NCBI RefSeq assembly: GCF_000733765.1
Contig: NZ_JPOG01000001.1
Location: 1-64,000, forward strand
Direction: 5' to 3'
DNA: 64,000 nucleotides
Source of the DNA: Algiphilus aromaticivorans DG1253
Lineage (GTDB): Bacteria > Pseudomonadota > Gammaproteobacteria > Nevskiales > Nevskiaceae
Under the pieces are notes generated by a model. That model had not been told where the DNA came from and made no database searches. It saw nothing but the letters and a program-made list of their open reading frames with translations. Positions 17,082-26,775 of this stretch are shown one piece after another (position 1 is the stretch's first letter; each line of letters begins with the position of its first letter). The position numbers were made by a program, and so were the translations under genes.

Positions 17082-17486
17082 GCCCGCCGCGCGCTCCGCG
17101 GCCAGCGCGCGGATGCGCTCGACCATGGCGTAGAAGCCGTTGCGCCGGTTGGCAGTGATCTGGTTCTCCAGCCCGAGGCGGCTGAAGATGTCGCCGATGT
17201 CCATGGCCTGCACTTCCGAGGGGCTGCGCCCGGACATCAGCATGCGCAGCAGCGCGATCAGCCCGCGCACGATGTGGGCGTCGGAGTCGCCGCGGAAGAC
17301 GAGCTTCTCCGGATCATCGTCGGCCACCAGCCATACCTGAGACATGCAGCCGCGCACGCGGTTGGCTTCGTTGCACTCTTCCTCGGAAAGCGGCGGCAGC
17401 TCCTTGCCCAGCTCGATAAGGTACTGGTAGCGCTCTTCCCAGCTGCCCAGCAGCTCGAAGTTGTCAATCAACTCTTCAGGATCCAT
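17079..17486 (-). CDS. sufE: SufE-family sulfur acceptor
   Basis: A 135-residue SufE protein, which accepts persulfide sulfur from a cysteine desulfurase (SufS/CsdA) for Fe-S cluster assembly. The active Cys lies in NRVRGCMSQVWL (residue ~47), and DAHIVRGLIALL and SRLGLENQITANRRNGF are standard. ATG at 17486 gives MDPEELIDNFELL. No suf operon is adjacent, so it could equally serve a CsdA-type desulfurase (CsdE). The stop codon TAA lies at the edge of the MITE-like element. It is divergent from rph. Confidence 0.92.
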   Translation of the reverse strand: MDPEELIDNFELLGSWEERYQYLIELGKELPPLSEEECNEANRVRGCMSQVWLVADDDPEKLVFRGDSDAHIVRGLIALLRMLMSGRSPSEVQAMDIGDIFSRLGLENQITANRRNGFYAMVERIRALAAERAAG

Positions 17487-17529
17487 GGGCGCTATGCTAA
17501 ACCACTGCCGGACCGCGACAGCGCGCATG

Positions 17530-17542
17530 GCTATACTGCGCG
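17530..17542 (+). promoter_or_regulatory. Probable -10 and GC discriminator of rph
   Basis: TATACT followed by GCGCGCC, 28 nt before the rph start. No clear -35 is visible at the best spacing. It shares its form with the promoters at 4557, 20302 and 63782. Confidence 0.5.
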
Positions 17543-17563
17543 CCCTCATTTGTGGAGCATTTC

Positions 17564-18286
17564 ATGCCCCGTCCCTCCGGCCGCAACCCGGACGCCCTGC
17601 GCCCCGTCAGCTTCGAGCGCGGCTTCACCCGCCACGCCGAGGGCTCGGTGCTGGTCAGCTTCGGCGACACCCGCGTGCTCTGCACGGCCAGCGTCGAGGA
17701 GCGCGTGCCGCCCTGGAAGAAAGCCGCCGGCGGTGGCTGGGTGACGGCCGAGTACGGCATGCTGCCGCGCGCCACCGGCGACCGCACGCGCCGCGAGGCC
17801 ACCACCGGCAAGCAGGGCGGGCGCACGCTGGAGATTCAGCGCTTGATCGGCCGGAGCCTGCGCGCCTGTACCGATCTTGACGCCCTCGGCGCGCGCACCG
17901 TGACGCTGGACTGCGATGTGCTGCAGGCCGACGGTGGCACGCGCACGGCCTCGATCACCGGCGCCTATGTCGCGCTCGTCGATGCCGTGCGCGGCCTGCG
18001 CAAGCGCGGCGTCGTGCAGCGCGATCCGCTGCTCGGGCAGGTGGCCGCGATCTCGGTGGGCATCTACCAGGGCCAGCCCGTGCTGGACCTCGACTACGCC
18101 GAGGATTCCGAGGCCGAGACCGACATGAATGTCGTCATGAACGACGCCGGCCAGTTCATCGAGCTGCAGGGCACTGCCGAAGGCCACGCCTTCCGCCGCG
18201 ACGAGATGGATGTCATGGTCGACCTCGCGAGTGCTGGCATCGCTCAGCTCATGCAGGCCCAGCGCGAGGTTCTGGAGGCCGCGTGA
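17564..18286 (+). CDS. rph: Ribonuclease PH
   Basis: A 240-residue phosphorolytic exoribonuclease that trims tRNA 3' ends. It begins [31 protein letters not shown] and contains the conserved [14 protein letters not shown] and RSLRACTDL stretches, plus [24 protein letters not shown] near residue 120. ATG at 17564 is preferred over GTG at 17552. It heads an rph-rdgB-hemW cluster with 4-nt overlaps, an arrangement common in gammaproteobacteria. Confidence 0.96.
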   Translation: MPRPSGRNPDALRPVSFERGFTRHAEGSVLVSFGDTRVLCTASVEERVPPWKKAAGGGWVTAEYGMLPRATGDRTRREATTGKQGGRTLEIQRLIGRSLRACTDLDALGARTVTLDCDVLQADGGTRTASITGAYVALVDAVRGLRKRGVVQRDPLLGQVAAISVGIYQGQPVLDLDYAEDSEAETDMNVVMNDAGQFIELQGTAEGHAFRRDEMDVMVDLASAGIAQLMQAQREVLEAA

Positions 18287-18888
18287 AGCCGGTCGTTCTG
18301 GCCAGCCGCAACGCCGGCAAGCTCAAGGAGCTGGCCGATCTGCTCGCGCCCCTGGACTGGCAGCCGCGGCTGCTCTCCGAATTCAGCGATGGTGCTGCGG
18401 AGGAAACGGCGCCGAGTTTCGTCGAGAACGCCCTCGCCAAGGCGCGTTTTGCCGCGGCGGCCTCGGGGCTGCCGGCGCTGGCTGATGACTCGGGCCTGGA
18501 GGTCGCCGCCCTGGGCGGTGCGCCGGGCGTGCGCTCGGCGCGCTACGCCGGCGACGCCGCCGATGACGCTGCCAACAACGCCAAGCTGCTGGCGGCGCTG
18601 GCCGGGCGGCCGGAGGCCGAGCGCGGCGCGCGCTTCGTCTGCGTGGTCGCCTTCCTGCGCCATCCCGAGGACCCGGTGCCGGTCATCGCCCAGGGCTTCT
18701 GGGAGGGGCGCATCCTGGAGGCGCCGCAAGGCGAGGGCGGCTTCGGCTACGACCCGCTGTTCTTCGTGCCCGAGCGCGGCTGCAGCGCCGCCGAGCTGAG
18801 CGCGGCGGACAAGGGGCAGCTCAGCCATCGCGGCCGGGCGCTGCGCGCGCTGGCCGAGCTGATGCCGCGCGAGGTCGGCGAGGGATGA
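18283..18888 (+). CDS. rdgB: XTP/dITP pyrophosphatase
   Basis: A 201-residue HAM1/RdgB enzyme that hydrolyses dITP and XTP to keep deaminated purines out of nucleic acids. Motifs: [17 protein letters not shown] at the N terminus, [40 protein letters not shown] and [13 protein letters not shown]. Translation starts at GTG 18283, overlapping the rph stop (GTGA). Confidence 0.95.
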   Translation: MKPVVLASRNAGKLKELADLLAPLDWQPRLLSEFSDGAAEETAPSFVENALAKARFAAAASGLPALADDSGLEVAALGGAPGVRSARYAGDAADDAANNAKLLAALAGRPEAERGARFVCVVAFLRHPEDPVPVIAQGFWEGRILEAPQGEGGFGYDPLFFVPERGCSAAELSAADKGQLSHRGRALRALAELMPREVGEG

Positions 18889-20036
18889 CACCGCCGCTGG
18901 CGCTCTACGTGCACCTGCCCTGGTGCGTGCAGAAGTGCCCCTATTGCGACTTCAACTCGCACGCGCTGCGCGAGGTGCTGCCCGAGGCCGCTTATCGGGA
19001 CGCGCTGCTCGCCGATCTGGCGCTGGAGCGCGCCGCCGTGGCGGATGACCGGGCGATTACCTCGGTCTTCTTCGGCGGCGGCACGCCCAGCCTGTTCGCG
19101 CCCGAGGCCATCGGCGCCGTGCTGGAAGCCGCCGACAGCGCCTTCGGGCTGGCGCCGGATTGCGAGATCACGCTGGAAGCGAATCCCGGCACGGTGGATG
19201 CCGGCCATTTCCGCGGCTATCGCGATGCCGGCGTCAATCGTCTGTCCATTGGCGTGCAGAGCTTCGACGACGCCAAGCTCGCGGCGCTCGGTCGCATTCA
19301 CGATGCGGACGCCGCTCGCCGCGCGGTGGAGACTGCGCGCGCCGCCGGTTTCGACAATCTGAACCTGGATCTGATGTTCGCGCTGCCCGGCCAGGATCGT
19401 GCCGGCGCCGAGGCCGATCTGCGCGCCGCCATCGCGCTGGAGCCGGAGCACATCTCCTGGTACCACCTGACCCTGGAGCCGAACACGGCCTTCGCCGCCG
19501 CGCCGCCGGCGCTGCCGGACGAGGACGCGGCGGCCGAAATGATGGACGCGGGTACGGCGATTCTGCAGGCGGCCGGCTTCGCCAGCTACGAGACCTCGGC
19601 CTGGGCGCGCCCGGGTCGGCAGTGCCGGCACAACCGCAACTACTGGTCCTTCGGTGACTATCTGGGCATCGGCGCTGGCGCCCACGGCAAGATCAGCCGT
19701 CGCGGCGAGAGCGGGGAGCTGATCGTGGAGCGTCGCGTCCGGCAGCGGCATCCGCGTCGCTATCTGGCCGCTGCCGGTAGCGAGGCTGCCCTGGCGCAGC
19801 GCGAGCCCGTGGCGCGAAGCGCGCGCGGCTTCGAGTTCGCGATGAACGCGCTGCGCCTGCGCGACGGCTTCGACTGGGCGACGTTGGCGGCGCACACGGA
19901 TCTGGAGCAGGCGGATCTCGCCGCACCGCTGCAGGCCGCGACGGCGCGAGGTCTGGTGACGGTGGGTGCCGGCGGCGTGCGACCGACCGCTCTGGGCCGG
20001 GCGCATCTCAATACGCTGCTCGGCCTCTTTCTCTAG
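18885..20036 (+). CDS. hemW: Radical SAM protein HemW
   Basis: A 383-residue HemN-like radical SAM protein, now generally regarded as a heme chaperone rather than a coproporphyrinogen oxidase. The N terminus [21 protein letters not shown] carries the CxxxCxxC iron-sulfur motif. [22 protein letters not shown] and [18 protein letters not shown] follow. Its length is typical. The ATG at 18885 overlaps the rdgB stop. Confidence 0.95.
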   Translation: MTPPLALYVHLPWCVQKCPYCDFNSHALREVLPEAAYRDALLADLALERAAVADDRAITSVFFGGGTPSLFAPEAIGAVLEAADSAFGLAPDCEITLEANPGTVDAGHFRGYRDAGVNRLSIGVQSFDDAKLAALGRIHDADAARRAVETARAAGFDNLNLDLMFALPGQDRAGAEADLRAAIALEPEHISWYHLTLEPNTAFAAAPPALPDEDAAAEMMDAGTAILQAAGFASYETSAWARPGRQCRHNRNYWSFGDYLGIGAGAHGKISRRGESGELIVERRVRQRHPRRYLAAAGSEAALAQREPVARSARGFEFAMNALRLRDGFDWATLAAHTDLEQADLAAPLQAATARGLVTVGAGGVRPTALGRAHLNTLLGLFL

Positions 20037-20045
20037 GCTGGCGAC

Positions 20046-20231
20046 ATGATCGAGGAAGTCGCTGTGAGCTGTCCGGCCTGCTGGGAGACGATCGAGCTGA
20101 CCGTCGATCTGTCGGCGGGCAGCGCGGCCTATACCGAGGATTGCAGCGTCTGCTGCCGGCCCATGTTGGTGCGGCTGGAGGTCGCCCCGGACGGCGACTG
20201 GCGCGTGGATGTCGCCGCCGAGAACGACTGA
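20046..20231 (+). CDS. CPXCG-motif cysteine-rich small protein
   Basis: A 61-residue protein with two Cys pairs, CPAC (residues ~9-12) and CSVC (~33-36), forming a likely zinc ribbon of the CPXCG family. The ligand set is clear but no function is known. It follows hemW by 9 nt and may be the last gene of that cluster. Confidence 0.85.
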   Translation: MIEEVAVSCPACWETIELTVDLSAGSAAYTEDCSVCCRPMLVRLEVAPDGDWRVDVAAEND

Positions 20232-20301
20232 TCTCCGCCGCCGCCGCGCCCCGGCGCTGGGCCGTCCGCGCGACTGCTGGCATTCCGGGCCGCGCTTGCA
20301 A

Positions 20302-20313
20302 TATACTCCGCGC
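20302..20313 (+). promoter_or_regulatory. Probable -10 and GC discriminator of rpmE
   Basis: TATACT followed by CCGCGCCC, about 30 nt before the L31 start, as expected for a growth-rate-controlled ribosomal protein gene. The -35 is weak (TGGCAT, 18-bp spacing). Confidence 0.5.
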
Positions 20314-20339
20314 CCTTTATTGAAGTGCCGGGAAACGCC

Positions 20340-20543
20340 ATGAAGGCCGAAATCCACCCCCAATACGCGCCGGTGACGGTCACCTGCAGCTGCGGCAACA
20401 CCTTCGAGACGCAGTCCTCGCTGGGCAAGCCGGATCTGCACATCGAAGTCTGCTCGCAGTGCCACCCCTTCTACACCGGCAAGCAGCGCTTGCTGGATGC
20501 GGGCGGCCGGGTCGATCGCTTCCGCAAGCGCTACGGCGGCTGA
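20340..20543 (+). CDS. rpmE: 50S ribosomal protein L31 (zinc-binding C+ form)
   Basis: A 67-residue L31 beginning [20 protein letters not shown]. Cys16, Cys18, Cys38 and Cys41 form the zinc site of the C+ paralogue, the form replaced by a zinc-free paralogue under zinc limitation in many bacteria. [20 protein letters not shown] closes the protein. ATG at 20340 is the family start. It is monocistronic behind its own promoter. Confidence 0.95.
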   Translation: MKAEIHPQYAPVTVTCSCGNTFETQSSLGKPDLHIEVCSQCHPFYTGKQRLLDAGGRVDRFRKRYGG

Positions 20544-20561
20544 TCGGCGGTAGCCACCGCG

Positions 20562-20579
20562 CGGCCCGCTGACGGGCCG
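20562..20579 (+). terminator. GC hairpin after rpmE (weak terminator candidate)
   Basis: CGGCCCG-CTGA-CGGGCCG, 18 bp after the L31 stop. There is no U-run, so intrinsic termination would be weak or need help. Confidence 0.35.
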
Positions 20580-20666
20580 TCGCGGGCGTCCGCCGCTTTC
20601 CGCCTCCTCCGACGGCGCCGCGGCAGCGCGACGCCCCCGCCCGTACCCCCGACCCGACGGCCTCCG

Positions 20667-21923
20667 ATGTCCGACGCCTTCAAGCAGGCTGCGCTCGACT
20701 ATCACGCCAAGCCCCGTCCGGGGAAGCTGGCGATCGCCATCACCAAGCCCTTCACCACCCCGGAGGAGCTGTCGCTGGCGTACTCGCCGGGCGTGGCCGA
20801 GCCGGTTCTGGAGATTCAGAACGACCCCGAGGAGAGCTTCCGCTACACCTCGCGCGGCAATCTGGTGGGCGTCATCACCAACGGCACCGCCGTGCTCGGC
20901 CTCGGCCGCACCGGCGCGCTGGCCGGCAAGCCGGTGATGGAGGGCAAGGCGGTGCTCTTCAAGAAGTTCGCGGACATCGATGTCTTCGACATCGAGGTCG
21001 ACGCCGACGACCCGGACGACTTCATCGAGACCGTCGCGCGCATCGCACCGACCTTCGGCGGCATCAATCTCGAGGACATCGCCGCACCCGACTGCTTCCG
21101 CATCGAGCAGGCGCTGATCGAACGGCTGGATATCCCGGTCTTCCACGATGACCAGCACGGCACCGCCATCATCGTCGCGGCCGGCCTGGTCAATGCGCTG
21201 CAGTTGCAGGGCAAGGACATCGCCGATATCCGCATCGTTTGCCTCGGCGCCGGCGCCGCCGGCGTCGCCAGCATGGAACTGCTGGCGGCACTGGGCGCGA
21301 AGCGCGAGAACATGATGATGGTCGACCGCGCCGGCGTCATTCATAGCGGGCGCGAGAATCTGCCGCCGGAGAAGCAGTCCTTCGCGGTCGATACCGATCG
21401 CCGCACGCTGGCCGAAGCCATGGACGGTGCCGACGTCTTCATCGGTGTCTCCGGCCCGAAGCTCGTTTCGGTCGAGATGCTCAAGAGCATGGCCGCCAAG
21501 CCGATCGTCTTCGCGCTGTCGAATCCGGTGCCGGAGATCATGCCCAGCGAGGCGCTGGCCGCCCGCGACGACGTCATCATGGCGACCGGCCGCAGCGACT
21601 TCCCCAACCAGGTCAATAACGTCCTGGGCTTCCCCTATATCTTCCGCGGGGCGCTGGACGTTCGCGCCCGGCGTATCAATACCGAGATGCAGATCGCGGC
21701 CGTGCATGCGCTCTGCGCCTTGACGCACGAGCCCGCCCCACGGGTCGTGATGGAAGCCTATCGGCAATCTTCGCTAAGCTTCGGTCCTGAATACATCATC
21801 CCCAAGCCGCTCGATCCCCGCCTGATCGAGTTCGTGCCGCCTGCTGTTGCCGCTGCCGCGGTGGACAGCGGGGTCGCGCGCGCACCCTATCCGGCGCACT
21901 ATCCCGCGCGCCCCGACGCATAG
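20667..21923 (+). CDS. NAD(P)-dependent malic enzyme, short form
   Basis: A 418-residue malic enzyme that oxidatively decarboxylates malate to pyruvate. Motifs: [78 protein letters not shown] and the nucleotide loop [16 protein letters not shown]. The core is like MaeB, but the C-terminal phosphotransacetylase-like domain (~330 residues) is absent. Cofactor preference cannot be assigned by eye. It sits 20 bp before citrate synthase, so the two may be co-transcribed at the pyruvate/TCA node. Confidence 0.93.
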   Translation: MSDAFKQAALDYHAKPRPGKLAIAITKPFTTPEELSLAYSPGVAEPVLEIQNDPEESFRYTSRGNLVGVITNGTAVLGLGRTGALAGKPVMEGKAVLFKKFADIDVFDIEVDADDPDDFIETVARIAPTFGGINLEDIAAPDCFRIEQALIERLDIPVFHDDQHGTAIIVAAGLVNALQLQGKDIADIRIVCLGAGAAGVASMELLAALGAKRENMMMVDRAGVIHSGRENLPPEKQSFAVDTDRRTLAEAMDGADVFIGVSGPKLVSVEMLKSMAAKPIVFALSNPVPEIMPSEALAARDDVIMATGRSDFPNQVNNVLGFPYIFRGALDVRARRINTEMQIAAVHALCALTHEPAPRVVMEAYRQSSLSFGPEYIIPKPLDPRLIEFVPPAVAAAAVDSGVARAPYPAHYPARPDA

Positions 21924-21943
21924 ACAATCTGGAGTAGCTCCTC

Positions 21944-23233
21944 ATGGCGCAATACAGCCTCCTCAACGAGGAAACCGGCGACAAGACCGAACTGCCCGTC
22001 AAGGAGGGGACCGTCGGGCCAGTGGGCCTCGATGTCGGCAAGGTCTACGCTCAGCAGGGTGTGTTCACCTACGATCCCGGCTTCACCAGCACCTGTTCCT
22101 GCGATTCGGCCATCACCTATATCGACGGTGACGCCGGTCTGCTGATGTATCGCGGCTATCCGGTCGACCAGCTGGCGCAGAACTCCAGCTTCATCGAAGT
22201 GGCCTATCTGATCCTCAACGGCGAGCTGCCGAATGCGCAGCAGCTGGAGAGCTTCGATCAGAGCATCCGCCGGCACACGATGATCAACGAGTCGCTGAAG
22301 CGCTTCTTCGAGGGCTTCCACTACGACGCGCATCCCATGGCGATGCTCACCGGCGTCGTCGGTTCGCTGTCGGCCTTCTATCACGACACCACCAACAACA
22401 AGGATCCGCATCACCGCGAGATCTTCGCGCACCGAATGATCGCGAAGATCCCGACCATCGCGGCGGCGGCCTACAAGCGCTACTTCGGCCAGCCCTTCAT
22501 CTATCCGCAGAACCACCTCGACTACAGCTCGAACCTGCTGCAGATGATGTTCGCGGTGCCCGCCGAGCCCTACCACGTCGATCCGGTGGCGGCGAAGGCG
22601 CTGGACGTGCTCTTCATCCTGCACGCCGATCACGAGCAGAATGCCTCCACCTCGACGGTGCGTCTGGCCGGCTCCACCGGCTGCAATCCCTACGCGGCCA
22701 TCGCCTCCGGCATTGCCGCGCTCTGGGGCCCGGCGCACGGTGGCGCCAACGAGGCGGTGCTGCGCATGCTCGACGAGATCGGCACCGTCGACAACGTCAA
22801 GCCCTTCATGGAGAAGGTCAAGAACAAGGAATCGGGCGTGCGCCTGATGGGCTTCGGCCACCGCGTCTACAAGAACTTCGATCCGCGCGCCACCATCATC
22901 CGCGAGCACTGCCACAAGGTGCTGAAGCACTTCGGGCAGGAGAACGACCCGCAGATGGAGCTGGCGCTGGAGCTGGAGCGCATCGCGCTGGAGGACGACT
23001 ACTTCCGCGAGCGCAAGCTCTACCCGAATGTCGACTTCTACAGCGGCATCATCTACAAGGCGCTGGGCATTCCGGTGAATATGTTCACGCCCATGTTCGC
23101 TATCGCCCGCGCGGTGGGCTGGGTGGCGCACTGGAACGAGATGAGCTCGGACGCCAGCACCCGCATCGGCCGGCCGCGCCAGATCTACACCGGCCCGGCG
23201 CAGCGCGACTACGCCGCCATCGACAAGCGCTAG
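21944..23233 (+). CDS. gltA: Citrate synthase
   Basis: A 429-residue type I/II citrate synthase condensing oxaloacetate and acetyl-CoA. Conserved stretches: [59 protein letters not shown] (active His), [12 protein letters not shown] (His), and [17 protein letters not shown]. This form begins with ~45 residues containing the beta domain typical of gram-negative hexameric, NADH-sensitive enzymes (family knowledge). It ends at a strong terminator. Confidence 0.96.
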   Translation: MAQYSLLNEETGDKTELPVKEGTVGPVGLDVGKVYAQQGVFTYDPGFTSTCSCDSAITYIDGDAGLLMYRGYPVDQLAQNSSFIEVAYLILNGELPNAQQLESFDQSIRRHTMINESLKRFFEGFHYDAHPMAMLTGVVGSLSAFYHDTTNNKDPHHREIFAHRMIAKIPTIAAAAYKRYFGQPFIYPQNHLDYSSNLLQMMFAVPAEPYHVDPVAAKALDVLFILHADHEQNASTSTVRLAGSTGCNPYAAIASGIAALWGPAHGGANEAVLRMLDEIGTVDNVKPFMEKVKNKESGVRLMGFGHRVYKNFDPRATIIREHCHKVLKHFGQENDPQMELALELERIALEDDYFRERKLYPNVDFYSGIIYKALGIPVNMFTPMFAIARAVGWVAHWNEMSSDASTRIGRPRQIYTGPAQRDYAAIDKR

Positions 23234-23272
23234 GCCGAAGCGGGAGCCCCGCCGCCATGCCTAACAGGAAAG

Positions 23273-23296
23273 GCCACGCAAACGCGTGGCTTTTTT
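23273..23296 (+). terminator. Intrinsic terminator after gltA
   Basis: GCCACGC-AAAC-GCGTGGC hairpin followed by six T, about 40 bp after the citrate synthase stop: a textbook Rho-independent terminator. Confidence 0.92.
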
Positions 23297-23356
23297 CTTT
23301 GCAGCGGGATCGACAAGGCTTCTACGCGCCGTCGGCCGGACGCAGCATGCGCAGCC

Positions 23357-24703
23357 ATGAACCGCGAGCGCATCAACAGCCGTATCGATAACGGTATCGG
23401 CTGGGGGCGGCTGCTGGCATACGGCGTTCCCGGCCTGCCACTGACGGCTATGCTGCTGCCGCTGGTGGTCTTCCTACCGCCCTATTACGCCGCCCTGCCC
23501 GGGGTCGGTGCGGCGGCGGTGGGGGCGGTGCTCTTCGGCGCGCGCATCTGGGATGTCGTCACCGATCTCGGCGTCGGCTGGGCTTCGGATCGCTGGCGCG
23601 GGCGTCTCGGACGACGTCGCCCCTTCATCCTTGCCGGTGCGCCGCTGCTGCTTCTCGGCACCTGGCTGCTCTTCGTGCCACCGGAGGGCGCCACCTGGGT
23701 CTATCTCCTGGTGACCGCGCTGCTGGCCTACCTGGGATGGACCATGGTGTCGCTGCCCTATCAGACCTGGGGCGCGGAACTCTCGGCTGACTACGACGAG
23801 CGCTCGCGCATCACCGCGGCGCGTGAGGGTTTTGCGGTGCTCGGCACGATGGTGGCCATCATGCTGCCGACCGCCGTGCAGCGCGCTACCGGAAGCGAGG
23901 CCGCCGGTCTGGAATCGCTGTTCTGGTTCATGCTGGTTGCGTTGCCGTTGTCACTGGGCTTGCTGTTCTGGAAGGTGGACGAGCCGGCTGCACCGCAGGC
24001 CGCCGGACTGGACCTGCGCGCGGGGATGAAGCTTCTTGCCGGCAATCAACCCTTCCGCCGGCTGCTGCTGGCCTATCTCGCCAACGGCGCGGCCAATGGC
24101 GTCCCGGCCACGCTCTTCCTCTTCTTCAATCTGCATGTGCTGGAGGTCAGTCAGGAGCAGGCCGGCATCGCGCTCATCGTCTACTTCCTGTCGGCGGTGG
24201 CGGGCCTGCCGCTGTGGCTGCGGCTCGGGCGCGGCCGGCCCAAGCACCGTCTGTGGTGCGCCTCCATGGTCTGGGCGGCCCTGGTCTTCGCCTTCGCCAC
24301 GCAGCTGGGCGCCGGCGACTACGGCTGGTATCTGCTGATCTGCGTGCTGGCTGGCTCCTGCCTGGGCATCGACCAGGCCGTGCCCGCCTCCATGCAGGCC
24401 GATGTCATCGACGAGGACACAGCTGCGGGCGGTGGTGGCCGCGCCGGGCTGTACTTCGGCCTGTGGGGCATGGCCACCAAGCTTTCCTTCGCGCTGGCCG
24501 TCGGCCTGACCTATCCGCTGCTCGAGTGGGCGGGATTCAACGCCTCGACCGACGCGCAAGGCGAGTCCGCACTGCAGATGCTGGTCTTCCTCTACGCCGG
24601 CTTGCCGGTTCTCGTGAAGCTGGCAGTGGTCGCGCTTGTCTGGCGCTATCCGCTGGACAGGGCCCGACATGCGGAGTTGCGCAGTCGGATCATTGGCGCC
24701 TGA
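23357..24703 (+). CDS. MFS transporter, GPH (sugar:cation symporter) type
   Basis: A 448-residue, 12-helix transporter. GPH/MFS_2 features: YGVPGLPLTAMLLP at the start, VLFGARIWDVVTDLGVGWASDRWRGRLGRRRPFI (the family D-x-x-x-D and R-x-G-R-R-R-P loop), and LPYQTWGAELSADYDERSRI. Relatives import sugars or uronides with Na+ or H+, but the substrate here is unknown, and some members are annotated in lipid loci. It stands alone after the gltA terminator. Confidence 0.85.
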   Translation: MNRERINSRIDNGIGWGRLLAYGVPGLPLTAMLLPLVVFLPPYYAALPGVGAAAVGAVLFGARIWDVVTDLGVGWASDRWRGRLGRRRPFILAGAPLLLLGTWLLFVPPEGATWVYLLVTALLAYLGWTMVSLPYQTWGAELSADYDERSRITAAREGFAVLGTMVAIMLPTAVQRATGSEAAGLESLFWFMLVALPLSLGLLFWKVDEPAAPQAAGLDLRAGMKLLAGNQPFRRLLLAYLANGAANGVPATLFLFFNLHVLEVSQEQAGIALIVYFLSAVAGLPLWLRLGRGRPKHRLWCASMVWAALVFAFATQLGAGDYGWYLLICVLAGSCLGIDQAVPASMQADVIDEDTAAGGGGRAGLYFGLWGMATKLSFALAVGLTYPLLEWAGFNASTDAQGESALQMLVFLYAGLPVLVKLAVVALVWRYPLDRARHAELRSRIIGA

Positions 24704-24766
24704 AACGCGTCCGCCCGGGTGGAGGGCTGTGCTAGCCTTCCGGCGAAATCCAAGGGGGAAAGCGCC

Positions 24767-25402
24767 ATGAGTGGCAATCGTCTATCCGGCCGGCTGGCCG
24801 CGGCCATCCTGATTGGCGGTGCGGTCGGCAGCGCTGCTGCCGCGGATCTCATGCCCGGTCCCTACCTCAAGACCTACGCCGGCTACTCGGAAGGCGATGT
24901 CACCTTTCGCACGGACGACGGCAGCAGTCGCGACTTCGCGCCGGACGGCGGCGCCTTCGGCGCAGCGCTCGGTTATCTGGCACCGCTTGGGCAGGGTGCC
25001 TTCGGCGTAGAGGTCTTCTACGGCGCCGACGATGCGCGCAGTAGCGATCCGCTGGTACCCGGCCAGTCTGACGGCTCCTCGGCACGCCGCATTTTCCAGG
25101 GGGACGAGAGCTTCGGCGCGTCGGCCCGTATCGGCGGCTTCGTGGCGCGCAGGGCCCTCGTCTATGCCATCGGTGGCTGGGAGTGGTATCGCCTCGAGAA
25201 TACCGCCATCGACGGTGCCGGCGAGCGCACGACCACGGCCACCACCTACAACGGCCCGAGCGTCGGCGTGGGGGCGGCCATGCCGCTATTCAGCAATCGG
25301 CTTTCGCTGCGCCTCGAAGCGACCCGCAGCTTCTTTGAAGACCGCGAAGGCGTTGATCCGGAGCACGACCTCTACAGCATCGGTCTGGCCTGGTCCTTCT
25401 AG
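24767..25402 (+). CDS. Predicted outer-membrane beta-barrel protein
   Basis: A 211-residue protein with a signal peptide (LAAAILIGGAVGSAAAADL) and a small barrel of alternating strands (YLKTYAGYSEGDVTF, GAFGAALGYLAPLG, ARIGGFVARRALVYAIGGWEW). It ends LYSIGLAWSF with C-terminal Phe. It looks like an OmpA/OmpW-type eight-strand barrel; no specific family is claimed. ATG at 24767 follows GGGGGAAAGCGCC. It is the last gene before the genomic island. Confidence 0.72.
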   Translation: MSGNRLSGRLAAAILIGGAVGSAAAADLMPGPYLKTYAGYSEGDVTFRTDDGSSRDFAPDGGAFGAALGYLAPLGQGAFGVEVFYGADDARSSDPLVPGQSDGSSARRIFQGDESFGASARIGGFVARRALVYAIGGWEWYRLENTAIDGAGERTTTATTYNGPSVGVGAAMPLFSNRLSLRLEATRSFFEDREGVDPEHDLYSIGLAWSF

Positions 25403-25565
25403 CCGCTTTCGCTTTCGGCGAGCGCACATAACACGATAAGCGCACTATTCAGAAGGAAAGGCGAACTATTGCTTTGTGATCGACCACTGAAGCGAGTACG
25501 TCGGCAGGATCAGCGCTTTCAATCGGAGTGGCGGTAGACCTGCTTGCTATCGGTCGGCGGACAGC

Positions 25566-26138
25566 TCAGTTTGGCTCAGTAGGATAAACGTTGTGTTCTG
25601 GATCCCACCAGACAACGAAGAACAGGTCGGAGATCCGATAGCCCCACAGTCGCCCTCTGGCACCGATTCGAAATCGATATGCCGTTTCGTACTGCTCCAA
25701 ATCTACCGTGCGCCATCGATCTTGTGCCTCTTTGCAGAGCGACGAGACCTCTTGATCATGGTGCTTCTGCCGACCCCGTACTCGGTGTTGAGCTACTTCA
25801 CCCCACGTGAGGTTCAGGACGTCATTCAAGAAGGGCTCAAGTTGGCATTCCCAGTCGTCGAGCAGTGCGGAACGCGGCCCCCAACTCCAACGCCCCTCTA
25901 CATCTTGCTGGCTGCAGCAGTACCGAACGGCTTCCGCGAAGATTGAGCCTGGGTCCTGGCTCGCCTTAGGAACTCGACTGGTCGTGGGTTCGCCGGCAGT
26001 TCTAGGTCGCTTGTCATGTCCCGCCGGCATGGAGCCTTCTAGCAGTCTCGGCCTTTTGCCTTCATGACGAGCTTGCCTCTCAAGCTTCTTTAAGCGCCTT
26101 TTCTCCGCGCGGCTTATTCTCTTTCCGTCTGAGGTCAC
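25566..26138 (-). CDS. Putative toxin partner of the Panacea antitoxin
   Basis: A 190-residue protein of no family I recognise. The first ~50 residues are very basic (SRAEKRRLKKLERQARHEGK) and probably disordered. The C-terminal ~140 residues are globular, with WSWGPRSALLDDWECQLEPFL and a closing AYRFRIGARGRLWGYRISDLFFVVWWDPEHNVYP. The LFFVVWWDPEH ending resembles the last strand of RelE/ParE-like folds (weak inference). GTG at 26138 overlaps the stop of the upstream Panacea gene (GTGA), so the two are co-translated, as in PanAT toxin-antitoxin pairs. Confidence 0.55.
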   Translation of the reverse strand: MTSDGKRISRAEKRRLKKLERQARHEGKRPRLLEGSMPAGHDKRPRTAGEPTTSRVPKASQDPGSIFAEAVRYCCSQQDVEGRWSWGPRSALLDDWECQLEPFLNDVLNLTWGEVAQHRVRGRQKHHDQEVSSLCKEAQDRWRTVDLEQYETAYRFRIGARGRLWGYRISDLFFVVWWDPEHNVYPTEPN

Positions 26139-26569
26139 AGACCGGAATAGAACTCATGCATTTGAGCGTGCGTGATTTCTCTGTTGCAGGAGGCGCCGGC
26201 TGGGAGGTCGCCGCGTGCAAGCTTCCACGGCTCCTCCATATGTGTGAGGTCACTCAGCCATTGCGCGTTGTGCTGCCCATAGAAGGCAATGACCTGCTCG
26301 ACAGTATCCTTTTGGGAAGCATTCAAGGCCTCAGGATTGCCGCTCGGGAAATCTTCTTCGGTGACTCGAAACTTTCCCCGGTGCTCATCGTATAGGTCGC
26401 GCACGACCGGCCCGTTTGCCCACGCCTCTATCCTCGCGTGGAAGAGAGGCTCTTCATCCCACACCAGGTTCCAAGCCTGCGCGTAATAGACCAGCTTCTG
26501 CAATTTCATAGCGGTCATCGGGCCGCACCGGCGGAGGATGAACCGCGCAACGTCAACGACAGTAGTCAT
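26135..26569 (-). CDS. Panacea-domain (SocA-like) antitoxin
   Basis: A 144-residue Panacea/DUF4065 protein. Hallmarks: VARFILRRCGPMTAMKLQKLVYYAQAWNLV, then FHARIEAWANGPVVRDLYDEHRGKF. Panacea domains neutralise many unrelated toxins encoded next to them and are also known from SocA. The next gene overlaps by four bases and is the expected toxin. The gene is divergent from the serine recombinase. Its CDS has lower GC than the core genes, in keeping with the island. Confidence 0.88.
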   Translation of the reverse strand: MTTVVDVARFILRRCGPMTAMKLQKLVYYAQAWNLVWDEEPLFHARIEAWANGPVVRDLYDEHRGKFRVTEEDFPSGNPEALNASQKDTVEQVIAFYGQHNAQWLSDLTHMEEPWKLARGDLPAGASCNREITHAQMHEFYSGL

Positions 26570-26657
26570 GGTTGCTCTCCTGTTTGGTTGCGGACGCTAC
26601 CACGTCGGTATCCCAATGACACCAATAAGCCGACGAGTGGTTGCAACTTCGGCGTAA

Positions 26658-26675
26658 GTCAGAAAACCACCGTTT
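26658..26675. promoter_or_regulatory. Dyad between the toxin-antitoxin and recombinase genes
   Basis: AGAAAAC-CACC-GTTTTCT, a perfect 7-bp-arm inverted repeat in the 206-bp divergent region. It could be an operator for the antitoxin or a recombination subsite; the sequence alone does not decide. Confidence 0.35.
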
Positions 26676-26775
26676 TCTTTACATCCCGACTGTCCCCTCC
26701 CGGAGCCCCTGAAAGGGCTTGATACCGCGCAAGAAACCGCGTACAACTATCTACGTAAAGACTAGGTGCGTTTTC

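Noticed and set aside
18747-21767. A 1006-codon open frame on the minus strand across hemW, rpmE and the malic enzyme
   Set aside because: It is antisense to several well-identified genes. It arises because high-GC codon bias removes stop codons from the complementary frame, and its translation has no recognisable domain.
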